From: Candidatus Xiphinematobacter sp. Idaho Grape
GTDB taxonomy: Bacteria; Verrucomicrobiota; Verrucomicrobiia; Chthoniobacterales; Xiphinematobacteraceae
Length of the DNA: 64,000 nucleotides
Assembly (NCBI RefSeq): GCF_001318295.1
Contig: NZ_CP012665.1
Coordinates: 248,001 to 312,000 of the forward strand
Reading direction: 5' to 3'
Each line of letters begins with the position of its first letter. Position 1 is the first letter of the stretch. The notes beneath the pieces were generated by a model. That model worked only from the letters and a program-made list of their open reading frames with translations. It did not search any database and was not told the origin of the DNA. A program made the position numbers and the translations under genes. Below, piece after piece: positions 1-7,688 of the stretch.

Positions 1-107
1 ACAAAAGGGGAGACAATAATTCGTTGTTTTGCAACAATTCCCTTGCCAAATCTACCCAATACTTCAACAAGCTATTCTCCCGTCGCTACCGGAACTGTGA
101 GAGTCCT

Positions 108-812
108 GTGAAAATCCAAATTCTAACACTCTTCCCGGATGTATGTGAGGGGATGCTTTCCCAAAGCATTCTAGGGCGTGCGAGAAAGCGTGGGTCGATA
201 GAAATTCAAGCCTTAGATCTGAGGCAGTGGGCTGTTGGCAAACACCGTGTTACAGATGAAGCACCCTATGGTGGAGGCCCGGGGATGGTAATGAAGATAG
301 AACCCTACGCTAGTGCTCTGGCTGATTTATGTAGTCCTCATACTCGTACGGTGTTGATGTCTGCTCAGGGACGGCGTTTTCAGCATACCATTGCCTATGA
401 GTATTCTTTGGAAAAGGAGGTTATTTTATTGTGTGGTCACTATGAGGGAGTCGACCAACGTGTTGCCGACCACCTAGTAGACGACGCAATTTCGATAGGA
501 GACTATGTTCTGACCAGCGGTATTCTCCCAGCATTGGTGTTTGTGGACGCAGTAGCCCGGCTGATCCCAGGTGTATTAGGAAATACGGATTCTACCGGCC
601 AAGAGTCCTTCATTACCGGGCTTTTAGATCACCCTAGCTATACAAGGCCGGAAACGTTTCAAGGATGGAAGGTGCCCTCTATCCTACTCTCAGGCAATCA
701 CGCTGAAATTCAGAAGTGGCGTGCTGTTGCTGCTTTGGAATTAACGAAACAGAGGAGACCTGATCTGCTGGGCTTCCATCTCGCACAAGAGGGGGGATAT
801 CCCCACGGGTGA
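108..812 (+). CDS. trmD: tRNA (guanine-N1)-methyltransferase TrmD
   Basis: SAM-dependent enzyme that methylates N1 of G37 in tRNAs and so prevents frameshifting; cytosolic. The 234-residue product has the SPOUT trefoil-knot signatures DEAPYGGGPGMVMK (about 50-63), LLCGHYEGVDQR (107-118) and ISIGDYVLTSG (129-139). The GTG at 108 is chosen because the family starts with K-I-x-I-LTLFPD; the frame stays open back to a TTG at 24, but those residues do not look like TrmD. In many bacteria rplS follows trmD; here T3SS genes follow instead. The end of a ribosomal operon is therefore directly next to a virulence-type cluster. Confidence 0.96.
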   Translation: MKIQILTLFPDVCEGMLSQSILGRARKRGSIEIQALDLRQWAVGKHRVTDEAPYGGGPGMVMKIEPYASALADLCSPHTRTVLMSAQGRRFQHTIAYEYSLEKEVILLCGHYEGVDQRVADHLVDDAISIGDYVLTSGILPALVFVDAVARLIPGVLGNTDSTGQESFITGLLDHPSYTRPETFQGWKVPSILLSGNHAEIQKWRAVAALELTKQRRPDLLGFHLAQEGGYPHG

Positions 813-993
813 GAATGTGCGCAAAAAGGGGTGCCGAGCAGACAACGAAGACGCGTCCTGCAATGTTTTCTGCAGAAAGCGGCTTGGGCTGGGCCTTCTT
901 TGGATTTTCTCACTGGACAAAGAGACGTTTAATGCTATCATTCCGGCGTGGCTTTGACTTTGCGGTGTGTCGACCACATGTTGTTGTATTGAT

Positions 994-1257
994 ATGAATG
1001 GAGCACCTCTACAGCGCTTGGACTATCCCTCGGTAGGGCTCAATCCGGCGGAAGTTATCAATGCCGTTGGTCCACAGGCAAGGGGGTATTATTCAACTAT
1101 TATGCAAATGTTGCCTGCCCTGGATACTGCTAACGCAGGGGTGTTGGCAAAGTTCAACGTTTACTGGGCGATGTACAGCGCTACCATTCAGTTTATGTCT
1201 CAGTTCACTGTGGCAAACCAGGCCTTGTGGAAGGAATGCATCCAAAACATTCGTTGA
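994..1257 (+). CDS. sctF: T3SS needle subunit, SctF family
   Basis: Small helical protein of 87 residues, the usual needle-subunit size, predicted to polymerise into the extracellular needle of a type III secretion system. The second half has the needle pattern: NAGVLAKFNVYWAMYS at about 47-62 followed by an amphipathic helix ending in CIQNIR, comparable to the IIQNFR end of MxiH. ATG 994 is preferred; a GTG at 967 would add nine residues. No clear Shine-Dalgarno precedes it. The identity rests on length, the C-terminal pattern and the following SctG-like chaperone, not on strong overall similarity. It is the first gene of the T3SS cluster. Confidence 0.75.
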   Translation: MNGAPLQRLDYPSVGLNPAEVINAVGPQARGYYSTIMQMLPALDTANAGVLAKFNVYWAMYSATIQFMSQFTVANQALWKECIQNIR

Positions 1258-1610
1258 GTGGCTCCACAGTACTCACTCCAAAAGGCGAGCAGTGGGAGGT
1301 AGGTCCGATTCCGGCTGCGTTACGACGCTTGTTGATGGAAATTAGCCTGATGGGATTGGGTTGTGGGTTGCGCGTAGAAGCTTTTCAGCTCCTTCAGTTG
1401 CTTCGTGCCGTGGAGCCGGATGCGGCCTACCCGTTACTTGGATTATCTCAGTTTTATATGCTCAATAATGAAATGGAAAAAGCTAGAGAGCTTCTGTCGG
1501 AATTGGCGCTTCGCCAAGATCTTCTGGGCACGCCACTTCTAAAGATGGTACAGGCGCTCCAAACTTCAGGAGCCCAAATTTTGCGAACCTGTCCAGTAGA
1601 GACTGTTTAA
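1236..1610 (+). CDS. sctG: T3SS needle chaperone, SctG (YscG-like TPR) family
   Basis: Probable cytosolic TPR-like chaperone that keeps the needle subunit unpolymerised. The stretch LLMEISLMGLG followed by helical pairs (VEAFQLLQLLRAVEP, then AYPLLGLSQFYMLNN) matches the layout of YscG, whose N-terminus is LLAEIALIGTG. In Yersinia yscG also directly follows the needle gene. The start is uncertain: ATG 1236 overlaps sctF by 22 bp and has GGAAGGA immediately before it. A TTG at 1254 overlapping the sctF stop and an ATG at 1335 are alternatives; the last would give 91 residues, closer to the YscG core. A GTG at 1227 is also in frame. Confidence 0.65.
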   Translation: MHPKHSLSGSTVLTPKGEQWEVGPIPAALRRLLMEISLMGLGCGLRVEAFQLLQLLRAVEPDAAYPLLGLSQFYMLNNEMEKARELLSELALRQDLLGTPLLKMVQALQTSGAQILRTCPVETV

Positions 1611-1700
1611 CCGGCTAGGTTTGGCGAAGATACACACCTAGTGTAAGCTGGGTGGTTATTGAATCCGTGGTGCAAGCGGCCAGCCTCGTTCTAAAAAGAG

Positions 1701-1988
1701 ATGTCTTCTTCCATTTTTCACTCCGTACTTGCAACCGGAAGATGGGTTCTTAGGTCAGAGGGAATCCCTCCCCAGAAGCTGTCAGAAGCTGTCATCCGTC
1801 AGAAGTTGGTTAACGAGGGCAAACTTGGTGAGACTCAATCCCTAGAGGAATATTTTTCCAACATACCAGAAGGGGAGATAATCAGAGACCTCCAGCAGAG
1901 CATCCTTAGGCACTTGCAGGACCAGATACGAGTGGAAATACAAGAAAGGGAAAAGGAAATTGCAGAATTGAGGAAGGAGAGAAAATGA
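1701..1988 (+). CDS. uncharacterised small protein in the T3SS cluster
   Basis: 95-residue product, not recognised. The N-terminal half is mixed and contains LSEAVIRQKLVNEGKLGE. The C-terminal third is strongly charged and heptad-like (RVEIQEREKEIAELRKERK), probably a coiled coil. It lies between sctG and the putative inner-rod gene, the position of yscH in Yersinia, but no sequence resemblance to YopR/YscH could be argued. No signal peptide or membrane segment is visible. It could be a secreted substrate, a small chaperone or a structural adaptor. ATG 1701 follows AAAAAGAG, a weak ribosome-binding site. Confidence 0.55.
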   Translation: MSSSIFHSVLATGRWVLRSEGIPPQKLSEAVIRQKLVNEGKLGETQSLEEYFSNIPEGEIIRDLQQSILRHLQDQIRVEIQEREKEIAELRKERK

Positions 1989-2043
1989 AGTCGTTTCTAT
2001 TATTTGCTGTACAATCCAGGGTCCTACTCGTGTAGGAAGATGC

Positions 2044-2301
2044 ATGGCCATTTCCCTTTTGCCCATATCTGGGAAAGAAGCAGTGGGATCTATGTTCTTC
2101 CCAGAGGGCTATCAAAGAAGTATCGATCACGATGAGCAAAAGAGGGTTCTTGATCAGATTCTAGATGGAGAATTGACAGCGGAGAGGCTAGTTGAGATAG
2201 AGCAGCGGTGGGGACTGCATGCCTACCAATGGAGTCTCGTGTCTGCGCTTTCTGGAAAACTTGCAGCTGGGGTGCAAACCCTTTTTAGTAACCAGGTTTA
2301 G
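2044..2301 (+). CDS. sctI: putative T3SS inner-rod protein, SctI family
   Basis: 85-residue protein without signal peptide. The C-terminal 35 residues (a Q-x-W-SLVSALSGKLAAGVQTLF pattern ending in SNQV) look like the conserved amphipathic C-terminal helix of SctI/YscI/PrgJ rod proteins, which anchors at the base of the needle. The N-terminal part is unspecific. ATG 2044 follows AGGAAG by about four bases; another ATG four bases upstream is out of frame. The gene order sctF-sctG-x-sctI also fits the Yersinia ysc order. Position and C-terminal pattern are the evidence; a short coiled-coil chaperone is the main alternative. Confidence 0.5.
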   Translation: MAISLLPISGKEAVGSMFFPEGYQRSIDHDEQKRVLDQILDGELTAERLVEIEQRWGLHAYQWSLVSALSGKLAAGVQTLFSNQV

Positions 2302-2360
2302 ATTACACACGTCTCCCAAATCGGCCTGGGAAAATGCGATGGGAGTTAATTTAGGTAAAG

Positions 2361-3812
2361 ATGCCTAGGGTAAGCCCCGAAGGGTTTGAAGTAGGTGCAG
2401 GTCGGTTTGTCGTGAGAGTACTAAACGGCCCTCACGAGGGTGCTGAAATGGAAATTCCGAGGGATGGAGTTACCATCGGAAGTGGTGAAGAATGTGATTT
2501 GATTCTGTTTGACACTCAAGTAGTTCCCAGACACGCTCAGCTTACTCTCGGGGGGCAGAGGGTGGTTTTGTGCCCGCTGCAAGGGGCAGTCTGGTTGGAT
2601 ATGGTCTCTATCAAAGACAAGGTGGAGCTACTCGACGGTGCCAAGCAGATAATTACCGTAGGGAACACGCATTTGGCAGTAGGATCTCTCCTGCCAGGAG
2701 AGGGAGAGGCGTGGTGGCCTGCTGCTGGCTTAAGCGGTGGACTTCCTTCCGGGGAGGAGAGCGCTTCTAGCATGGTGGTCCAAACGGCCTTTCCAACAGA
2801 AAAGAGTAGGAGGCGTAACGCTTTGTTGTTCATTGCTGTGGTAGGTGCACTGCTCATTTTCACTACCTTGGAAATGTCGAAGCATCTAGGAAGAGAAAAA
2901 GTGGCAAGGGTGCAAGAAATGGACAGGCCTGTTTTTTTAGGAACAGTTACTCCTAAATCAATGCCGGGGCACTCAGGCTCAGTGGTTGTCCCTCACCTTC
3001 CCATTCCCAAGCCTATTGATCCAAGCTTGTTCCCCCTGGAGGCCAAAGTAGCGACTCAGCTCTCTAATGAAGGGGTGGTCTTTTCGTGGAAAATACAGGG
3101 CAGCAAGCCACAACTTAGGATATGGGCCAGGGGGGGGGCTGAAAGTGCTGTTGCACGCAGAATTATAAGTAGATTTTCACCCCCCTTGCATTATCACATT
3201 TTCGATCTTTCCCAAGTAGAGGCCTCAGCAGCTATGCTGGCGCAACTTTCCGGACTATCTCTCCGAGTACGCATAGAGCCAGAAGGGGTCGCCTTCTGGA
3301 GTGGTTATCTACAGCATGAAAAAATGTGGCACGACTTCTTCCTACATATCGTTCGTGAGTTACCCCTTATCCAAAACCACCGCTGTAAGATTGTCTTCGG
3401 AAACCAGTTAGTTAAGATTCTGCAGAAAGAGTTACGCCAACATGGACTGAAAGTGCAACCTGTTGCATCCACAGGCAGTGTGCTCCTGGTCGGAAGCTTA
3501 CCAAAAGAACAAAAGGAGGAATGGGACTCTTGGATGACCAAAGCATATGAAAGATATGCTTCACGGGTCTCTCTTATTGATAGAGTAAATAGTAGTATCG
3601 TGGCGGGAGTTGCCTCTAAGGATTTTTTTCCATCACGTATTGTAGGGGTTGCTGGCGCAGAAGGACCATGGGTTACTCTTGCGGATGGGTCAAAGTTCTT
3701 CCAAGGTGCTAAGCTGAAAGATGGACATGTTTTGGAAGAGATTACCTCTAGTATGCTTCTGTTGAGTGGTCCAGAAGGTGCATTAGAGCTCCATCTTTCT
3801 ACGTTGGACTAG
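2361..3812 (+). CDS. sctD: T3SS inner-membrane ring protein, SctD family with FHA domain
   Basis: Outer component of the inner-membrane ring of the T3SS basal body. Of 483 residues, about 14-110 form an FHA domain (LNGPHEGAEMEIPRDG, then VTIGSGEECDLILFDTQVVPRHAQ). A short linker and one transmembrane helix at about 153-171 (NALLFIAVVGALLIFTTLE) follow, and then a periplasmic part of about 300 residues compatible with BON-like ring-building modules. This cytosolic FHA, single TM, periplasmic layout is that of YscD/CdsD. A run of nine G (3130-3138) falls near codon 257, where slippage would truncate the periplasmic region. ATG 2361 follows a weak AGG box. Confidence 0.8.
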   Translation: MPRVSPEGFEVGAGRFVVRVLNGPHEGAEMEIPRDGVTIGSGEECDLILFDTQVVPRHAQLTLGGQRVVLCPLQGAVWLDMVSIKDKVELLDGAKQIITVGNTHLAVGSLLPGEGEAWWPAAGLSGGLPSGEESASSMVVQTAFPTEKSRRRNALLFIAVVGALLIFTTLEMSKHLGREKVARVQEMDRPVFLGTVTPKSMPGHSGSVVVPHLPIPKPIDPSLFPLEAKVATQLSNEGVVFSWKIQGSKPQLRIWARGGAESAVARRIISRFSPPLHYHIFDLSQVEASAAMLAQLSGLSLRVRIEPEGVAFWSGYLQHEKMWHDFFLHIVRELPLIQNHRCKIVFGNQLVKILQKELRQHGLKVQPVASTGSVLLVGSLPKEQKEEWDSWMTKAYERYASRVSLIDRVNSSIVAGVASKDFFPSRIVGVAGAEGPWVTLADGSKFFQGAKLKDGHVLEEITSSMLLLSGPEGALELHLSTLD

Positions 3813-3863
3813 GATTATTTATGCCGTGGTGCCTTGTTGTCTCCCGTAGAGGATGGAACTAGA

Positions 3864-4097
3864 ATGGAATCTACCTCCGAGCCAGTTTTTATCTTTTTTA
3901 CAGAACTTGCCATCCGTATTCATGGGGATCGCACAGATTCTGAGCGCAAGAGGGTGATTCATTTGCTAGAGCGTTGGCGTCGGGAACAGGCTGAGGAGGC
4001 TACGTCCAGTCTATCCCAGAGCCGACCCATAGTGCAGGCGATCGATTTAGCTATAGAAATTACCAGGAATGCCTTCATCCCACCCTGGGAACGTTGA
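3864..4097 (+). CDS. uncharacterised small helical protein in the T3SS cluster
   Basis: 77-residue product from ATG 3864 (a TTG at 3834 is in frame), preceded by GAGGA. Apparently all helical: FIFFTELAIRIHGDRTDSE, then RKRVIHLLERWRREQAEEA, then IVQAIDLAIEITRNAF. No signal peptide. Its size, two-helix pattern and position next to sctD allow the hypothesis that it is the SctE-type co-chaperone of SctG. Chlamydiae also carry a small gene next to the FHA-type sctD. The sequence alone does not prove this, and no family is recognised with confidence. Confidence 0.5.
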   Translation: MESTSEPVFIFFTELAIRIHGDRTDSERKRVIHLLERWRREQAEEATSSLSQSRPIVQAIDLAIEITRNAFIPPWER

Positions 4098-4333
4098 CGA
4101 GTAAGGTAGCAATTAGAGCACAGTAGCAAGTTTGCATACTTTTATTCCCTCATTCCCCATCAGGGGAGTGTGCAGCGCTCGTATGGTCTGCAGGTTGTTT
4201 TGCATGTTGAAAAAGAACTGCACTTGCCAATTTTCCTGCAGCCGGTGCATTCGGTGCATTGGTAGATTCTGATACATCGCTTGTCAATAAGCGTGCAAGC
4301 TCTGACATTGTCTGACATTGGAATATACAAGAA

Positions 4334-4801
4334 GTGACGCATAGCCTCACATATGGGACAGTGGGTGCTGTGAACATCGTATCCTCTCAAAGTGGAGACT
4401 TCAGACTTCTTGCGTTAGTACTCGAGATACTCGGAGTCAAGGAACTGGATAGAAGTGTACCCCTCCCGGTTGATCTCATAGTAGATGGACACTTACCGGT
4501 CCAGGTGTGCCGACACAAGCGCCAATGGTTTGTTAGCGGGACAATCGCTACGGAGATCTCTAGCTGTGAGGGCAAAGCACTCTTTCACCTTGTAAACGAG
4601 GCTTCCAAGACATGGAACAGCCTAGTAGGTATTATGTCCTATGAAAAGGATAAAGATATGTTAGTTCTATGGACGCAGGTGTCATGCCTTGCGCACCGGA
4701 AGGACTTGGAATTAAGCATTAGTCTGTTTTTAAAAGACCTTAAATTTTGGCGTGCAGAGGCTGATGGAGCTGGTTGCACAGGGAGAGATAGTTTTCTGTG
4801 A
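4334..4801 (+). CDS. T3SS effector/substrate chaperone, CesT/SycE-like
   Basis: Up to 155 residues with the class I T3SS chaperone pattern: an N-terminal helix (FRLLALVLEILGVKELD), a strand pair around a dynamically charged core (LIVDGHLPVQVCRHKRQWF), then LVLWTQVSCLAH and a final helix ELSISLFLKDLKFWRAE. Such proteins dimerise and hold secretion substrates for export. No ATG precedes the conserved part; GTG 4334, 4361 and 4370 are the possible starts, all without a good ribosome-binding site. The 3' end overlaps sctC by 38 bp, implying co-translation. No obvious cognate effector is adjacent. Confidence 0.65.
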   Translation: MTHSLTYGTVGAVNIVSSQSGDFRLLALVLEILGVKELDRSVPLPVDLIVDGHLPVQVCRHKRQWFVSGTIATEISSCEGKALFHLVNEASKTWNSLVGIMSYEKDKDMLVLWTQVSCLAHRKDLELSISLFLKDLKFWRAEADGAGCTGRDSFL

Positions 4802-6692
4802 GGAGACTTTGACTCTATTACGTTCACTGTTTAGATCCGCTCTGGTCTTAGCGAGCGCTGCGGGTACTGGAACGCCTACTACTTGGTCGGCATCCTCCTC
4901 CAGGTCCACTGGATCGGCACCGGCAGCCGAGATTCAGTCGTCTTCCGAATCTAACCCACGGAACAGTAATAGTGGTGTTCACTGGCTATCAGGCTCCATC
5001 AACATTTTAGCTGATCAAAGTGCCATAGAGGATATCCTGCGGGAATTTGGGGACCAAACAAATCTCAGAATTGTCCTTAGCCCAGCCATTCATGGAAAAG
5101 TCAGCGGGAAGTTTATGGGCTTAGGACCGAAACAATTCCTGCAGCAAATCTGCCGTGCATACGGATTAGATTGGCTCTACTATAACAAGCAGATCTACTT
5201 CTATTCCAACACGGAGAGCAAAACAGCAGTATGCACTCTAAGATATTTGCCCGTTGTACATGCAATAAGGACAGTAGAACAGATCGAGATGCTCTCCTTG
5301 GGAGCCTCTATCCACCCTATCCCTAACACTCCTATGGTAGTTCTAAATGGCCCTCCAAAATATATAGAAATTGCCCAAGCGGTACTCCGCACGTTGGAGG
5401 CGCAGAACGCTCATAGACAGACAAATGAATTGGTGATCCAAGTATTCCCTCTTAACTATGCCTGGGCTTATGATGTAGAGCTTTCTAACGGTGTACGTGT
5501 TGAAGGAGTCGCTACTACTCTCTCCAAACTTATCTTAGGAGGTTCGCACTATGGGCATACAACGACAGGAGAAAAATTTCCAGTTTCTTTAGGAACTCTT
5601 GGGCATGTTGCCAATCCAGTCCTTGGTGTTAACGATGAATGGCCAAGACAACGGCGGGTGGCAGCCCCCCGTGCCCTCTTCTCTCTTGGAGGAGGGCAGG
5701 AGGGCGCCAAAAATGCTCCTATTATCCCTTCAGCTAAAAGCCCAGCACCAAATGATGTCTACAATCCAGCCTCTTCCCCCGACAGTAGCCCTTCCATTGC
5801 GGCAAGTGTACGTGCCAATGCTATTGTCATTCGAGATGTTCGGGAGAACATGCCGTTTTATAAAGCAGCCATTGCCAAATTGGATGTTCCTATACGGGTA
5901 ATTGAAATTTCAGCTGCTATTGTAGACGTGGACATCCATGCCTCTCGGGCCTTAGGGTTAAGTGGTATTAACGCAAGCATAGGGGGAGTCACTGGGGCAG
6001 CAAGTAGCACAACAGGAGAGCCTATTAGACATAGCGGTAATTTGAATATAAAAGGCGTCTTCGGCACTAGCGTTGTTACTGCGGCGCTGAACTTTCTAGA
6101 AAGAAACAAGAAGGCAAAAATTTTGTCGCGCCCTACTATAGTTACGCTGGATAACTTTGGCGCCTCCATCGGAAGTGCGGACACATTTTACCAATCCGTA
6201 CAGGGCAACTACGTTAGTAACATGTTTAATGTGAGTGCCGACCTAAGGCTAGAAGTGGTTCCACACATAATGATGCACAAAAAACAGCCGCAAATTTATA
6301 TGCAAGTCAAAGTAGAAGATGGCTCCTTCGACTCAAAACAAAAGGCAGCCTCCTTGCCCATGGTGCACCGCTCCCAGCTTGTTACGCAGTCTATCGTCCG
6401 CAAGGATCAAAGCCTTCTCATCGGAGGGTTGTACCGCAAGGTAGATGTACGGGAGCGCAGCGGATATCCTTGGCTGAATCAAGTTCCCATTCTAAGCTTT
6501 TTCTTCTCCTCAAATACTCGTAGAAACCTGGTAGTAGAGCGATTGTTTCTTATTACACCGAGGATCGTCGATATTAACTCCAGGAGTTTGAGAGATTACA
6601 GCCAATACTTTCATCCTCATCCCGCCACGGAGAGTACGCGGAGGCTCTCTACAAGAGCCCCTCGAAAATGCAACACCGTCTACGTACGCTAG
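4764..6692 (+). CDS. sctC: T3SS outer-membrane secretin, SctC family
   Basis: Outer-membrane ring through which the needle passes. 642 residues from ATG 4764. The N-terminal 35 residues hold a weak signal-like stretch (TLLRSLFRSALVLASAA), followed by a Ser/Thr-rich linker, N0/N1-type ring modules (ILREFGDQTNLRIVLSP; the AYGLDWLYYNKQIYFYS strand pair; ILNGPP-like VVLNGPPKYIEIAQAVL) and a C-terminal secretin domain. The latter contains AALNFLERNKKAKILSRP, LLIGGLYRK at about 552 and WLNQVPILSFFFSS, the hallmark end of secretins. A long Pro/Ser-rich insert lies at about 300-340. It is the best-supported T3SS gene here. Confidence 0.88.
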   Translation: MELVAQGEIVFCEETLTLLRSLFRSALVLASAAGTGTPTTWSASSSRSTGSAPAAEIQSSSESNPRNSNSGVHWLSGSINILADQSAIEDILREFGDQTNLRIVLSPAIHGKVSGKFMGLGPKQFLQQICRAYGLDWLYYNKQIYFYSNTESKTAVCTLRYLPVVHAIRTVEQIEMLSLGASIHPIPNTPMVVLNGPPKYIEIAQAVLRTLEAQNAHRQTNELVIQVFPLNYAWAYDVELSNGVRVEGVATTLSKLILGGSHYGHTTTGEKFPVSLGTLGHVANPVLGVNDEWPRQRRVAAPRALFSLGGGQEGAKNAPIIPSAKSPAPNDVYNPASSPDSSPSIAASVRANAIVIRDVRENMPFYKAAIAKLDVPIRVIEISAAIVDVDIHASRALGLSGINASIGGVTGAASSTTGEPIRHSGNLNIKGVFGTSVVTAALNFLERNKKAKILSRPTIVTLDNFGASIGSADTFYQSVQGNYVSNMFNVSADLRLEVVPHIMMHKKQPQIYMQVKVEDGSFDSKQKAASLPMVHRSQLVTQSIVRKDQSLLIGGLYRKVDVRERSGYPWLNQVPILSFFFSSNTRRNLVVERLFLITPRIVDINSRSLRDYSQYFHPHPATESTRRLSTRAPRKCNTVYVR

Positions 6693-7253
6693 CACTGGGA
6701 GCAGCGAAGGAGGACAGTCGAAAGTATTGATATTTCTTAGAGCTTGCTTAGCGTACTTGCTGCTAAACCGGCAGTTAAAACTCTCTCGAGCGCGAGCCAA
6801 GGCGTACTGGAAAGCTAACCAGCCTGATTAACTTGATACAAGGAAGCTGTCCTTTCAGACTAATCGATAGCTTTGTCTTGTCTTTGTCTGCGCGATTTGA
6901 TCACCCCCAACGGGATCGCTTGTATGTGAAAGTTGCACTTGCCTTCGGTCATCACCAAATGTGATGACATGTACCAAAAAATTTACTCTGTTAGCACTAT
7001 TCAACCATCGTGTTGGGGTGTACTCCCATCAGGGAACTGATAATAGACAATTTGAGCAACTGAATGGTATTATGGTTGCCTTGTGGGGTTGTTTCTCAAT
7101 ACCATGCCTTGTACGCGGGAGGCGTGTGCCCAGTGTGGCTAGGAGTTCACTAATGGGCCCGTTCTGGTGTGGTGTTGCGTGATGTCAAAATACATGGAAC
7201 CGCCCGTCTAGGAGACTATAAGGGGCTTAGCTAATAACAACATAATAAGGTCA
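6693..7253 (+). other. gene-free interval after the T3SS cluster
   Basis: 561 bases without a convincing gene. The only open frame on the + strand (6961-7182) gives a protein without a family-like pattern and begins inside a hairpin. The interval carries a perfect 8-bp inverted repeat with a 5-base loop (6948-6968) and the short repeat CTTGTC/CTTTGTC near 6872. It could hold a promoter or operator for the DNA-binding protein gene at 7254, or be a decayed gene. Confidence 0.6.
6948..6968. promoter_or_regulatory. perfect hairpin/operator-like inverted repeat
   Basis: GTCATCAC - CAAAT - GTGATGAC: 8-bp perfect arms with a 5-base loop, in the gene-free space between sctC and the winged-helix gene. 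No T-run follows on either side, so it is not a typical terminator. An operator for a dimeric regulator or an RNA hairpin is possible. Confidence 0.35.
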
Positions 7254-7679
7254 ATGAATATTGAGTCGTTCACGCCAGCGACCGTTCGAGCGCTCGTTTC
7301 CTTGGCAGAGAAACGGAAGAAGCTTTTAGAGCAGGTGCAGTCCCTAGAAGCTGAGATCGCTTCTCTTCTGGATAAACTGCCTCCTGGAATTACTGCTGGA
7401 AAAGGTGGGCGTCCACTTAAGAATTCGACGAGATCCGCTAGAACTAAAAGAGGGGATGGGAAAGGACAAAAGCCGGGTGTATTAAAGAAACGCATCCTGG
7501 AAATGTTACGGTTAGCCGGTGCTACCGGAGTTACCGTGTCGGAAATAGCCAAGGAACTTTCCATTCGCCCAGCAAATGTTCATGTGTGGTTTAGCACGAC
7601 TGGCAAACGTTTAGAGGAAGTAGCAAAAGTTGCACCAGGTCGTTTCTGCTATCATGCGACGACTTCCAAAAAGGGGTAG
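7254..7679 (+). CDS. coiled-coil / AT-hook-like / winged-helix DNA-binding protein
   Basis: 141 residues. Residues 12-42 form a heptad-rich coiled coil (LVSLAEKRKKLLEQVQSLEA), 51-57 (GGRPLKN) resemble an AT-hook, and the Lys/Arg-rich linker around 58-80 would favour DNA contact. Residues 74-135 look like a winged helix-turn-helix (ILEMLRLAGATGVTVSEIAK, then IRPANVHVWFSTTGKRL). Probably a dimeric nucleoid-associated or regulatory protein; the target is unknown. ATG 7254 follows AATAAGG. It is the first gene after the T3SS cluster on the same strand, so a regulatory link is conceivable but unproven. Confidence 0.7.
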   Translation: MNIESFTPATVRALVSLAEKRKKLLEQVQSLEAEIASLLDKLPPGITAGKGGRPLKNSTRSARTKRGDGKGQKPGVLKKRILEMLRLAGATGVTVSEIAKELSIRPANVHVWFSTTGKRLEEVAKVAPGRFCYHATTSKKG

Positions 7680-7688
7680 TGGGGAGTT

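Noticed and set aside
809-997. Open frame between trmD and sctF
   Set aside because: GTG start, 62 residues with random composition, overlaps both neighbours and shows no family pattern; it is not rplS.
6961-7182. 73-residue frame after sctC
   Set aside because: Starts inside the 6948-6968 hairpin, without ribosome-binding site or recognisable domain.
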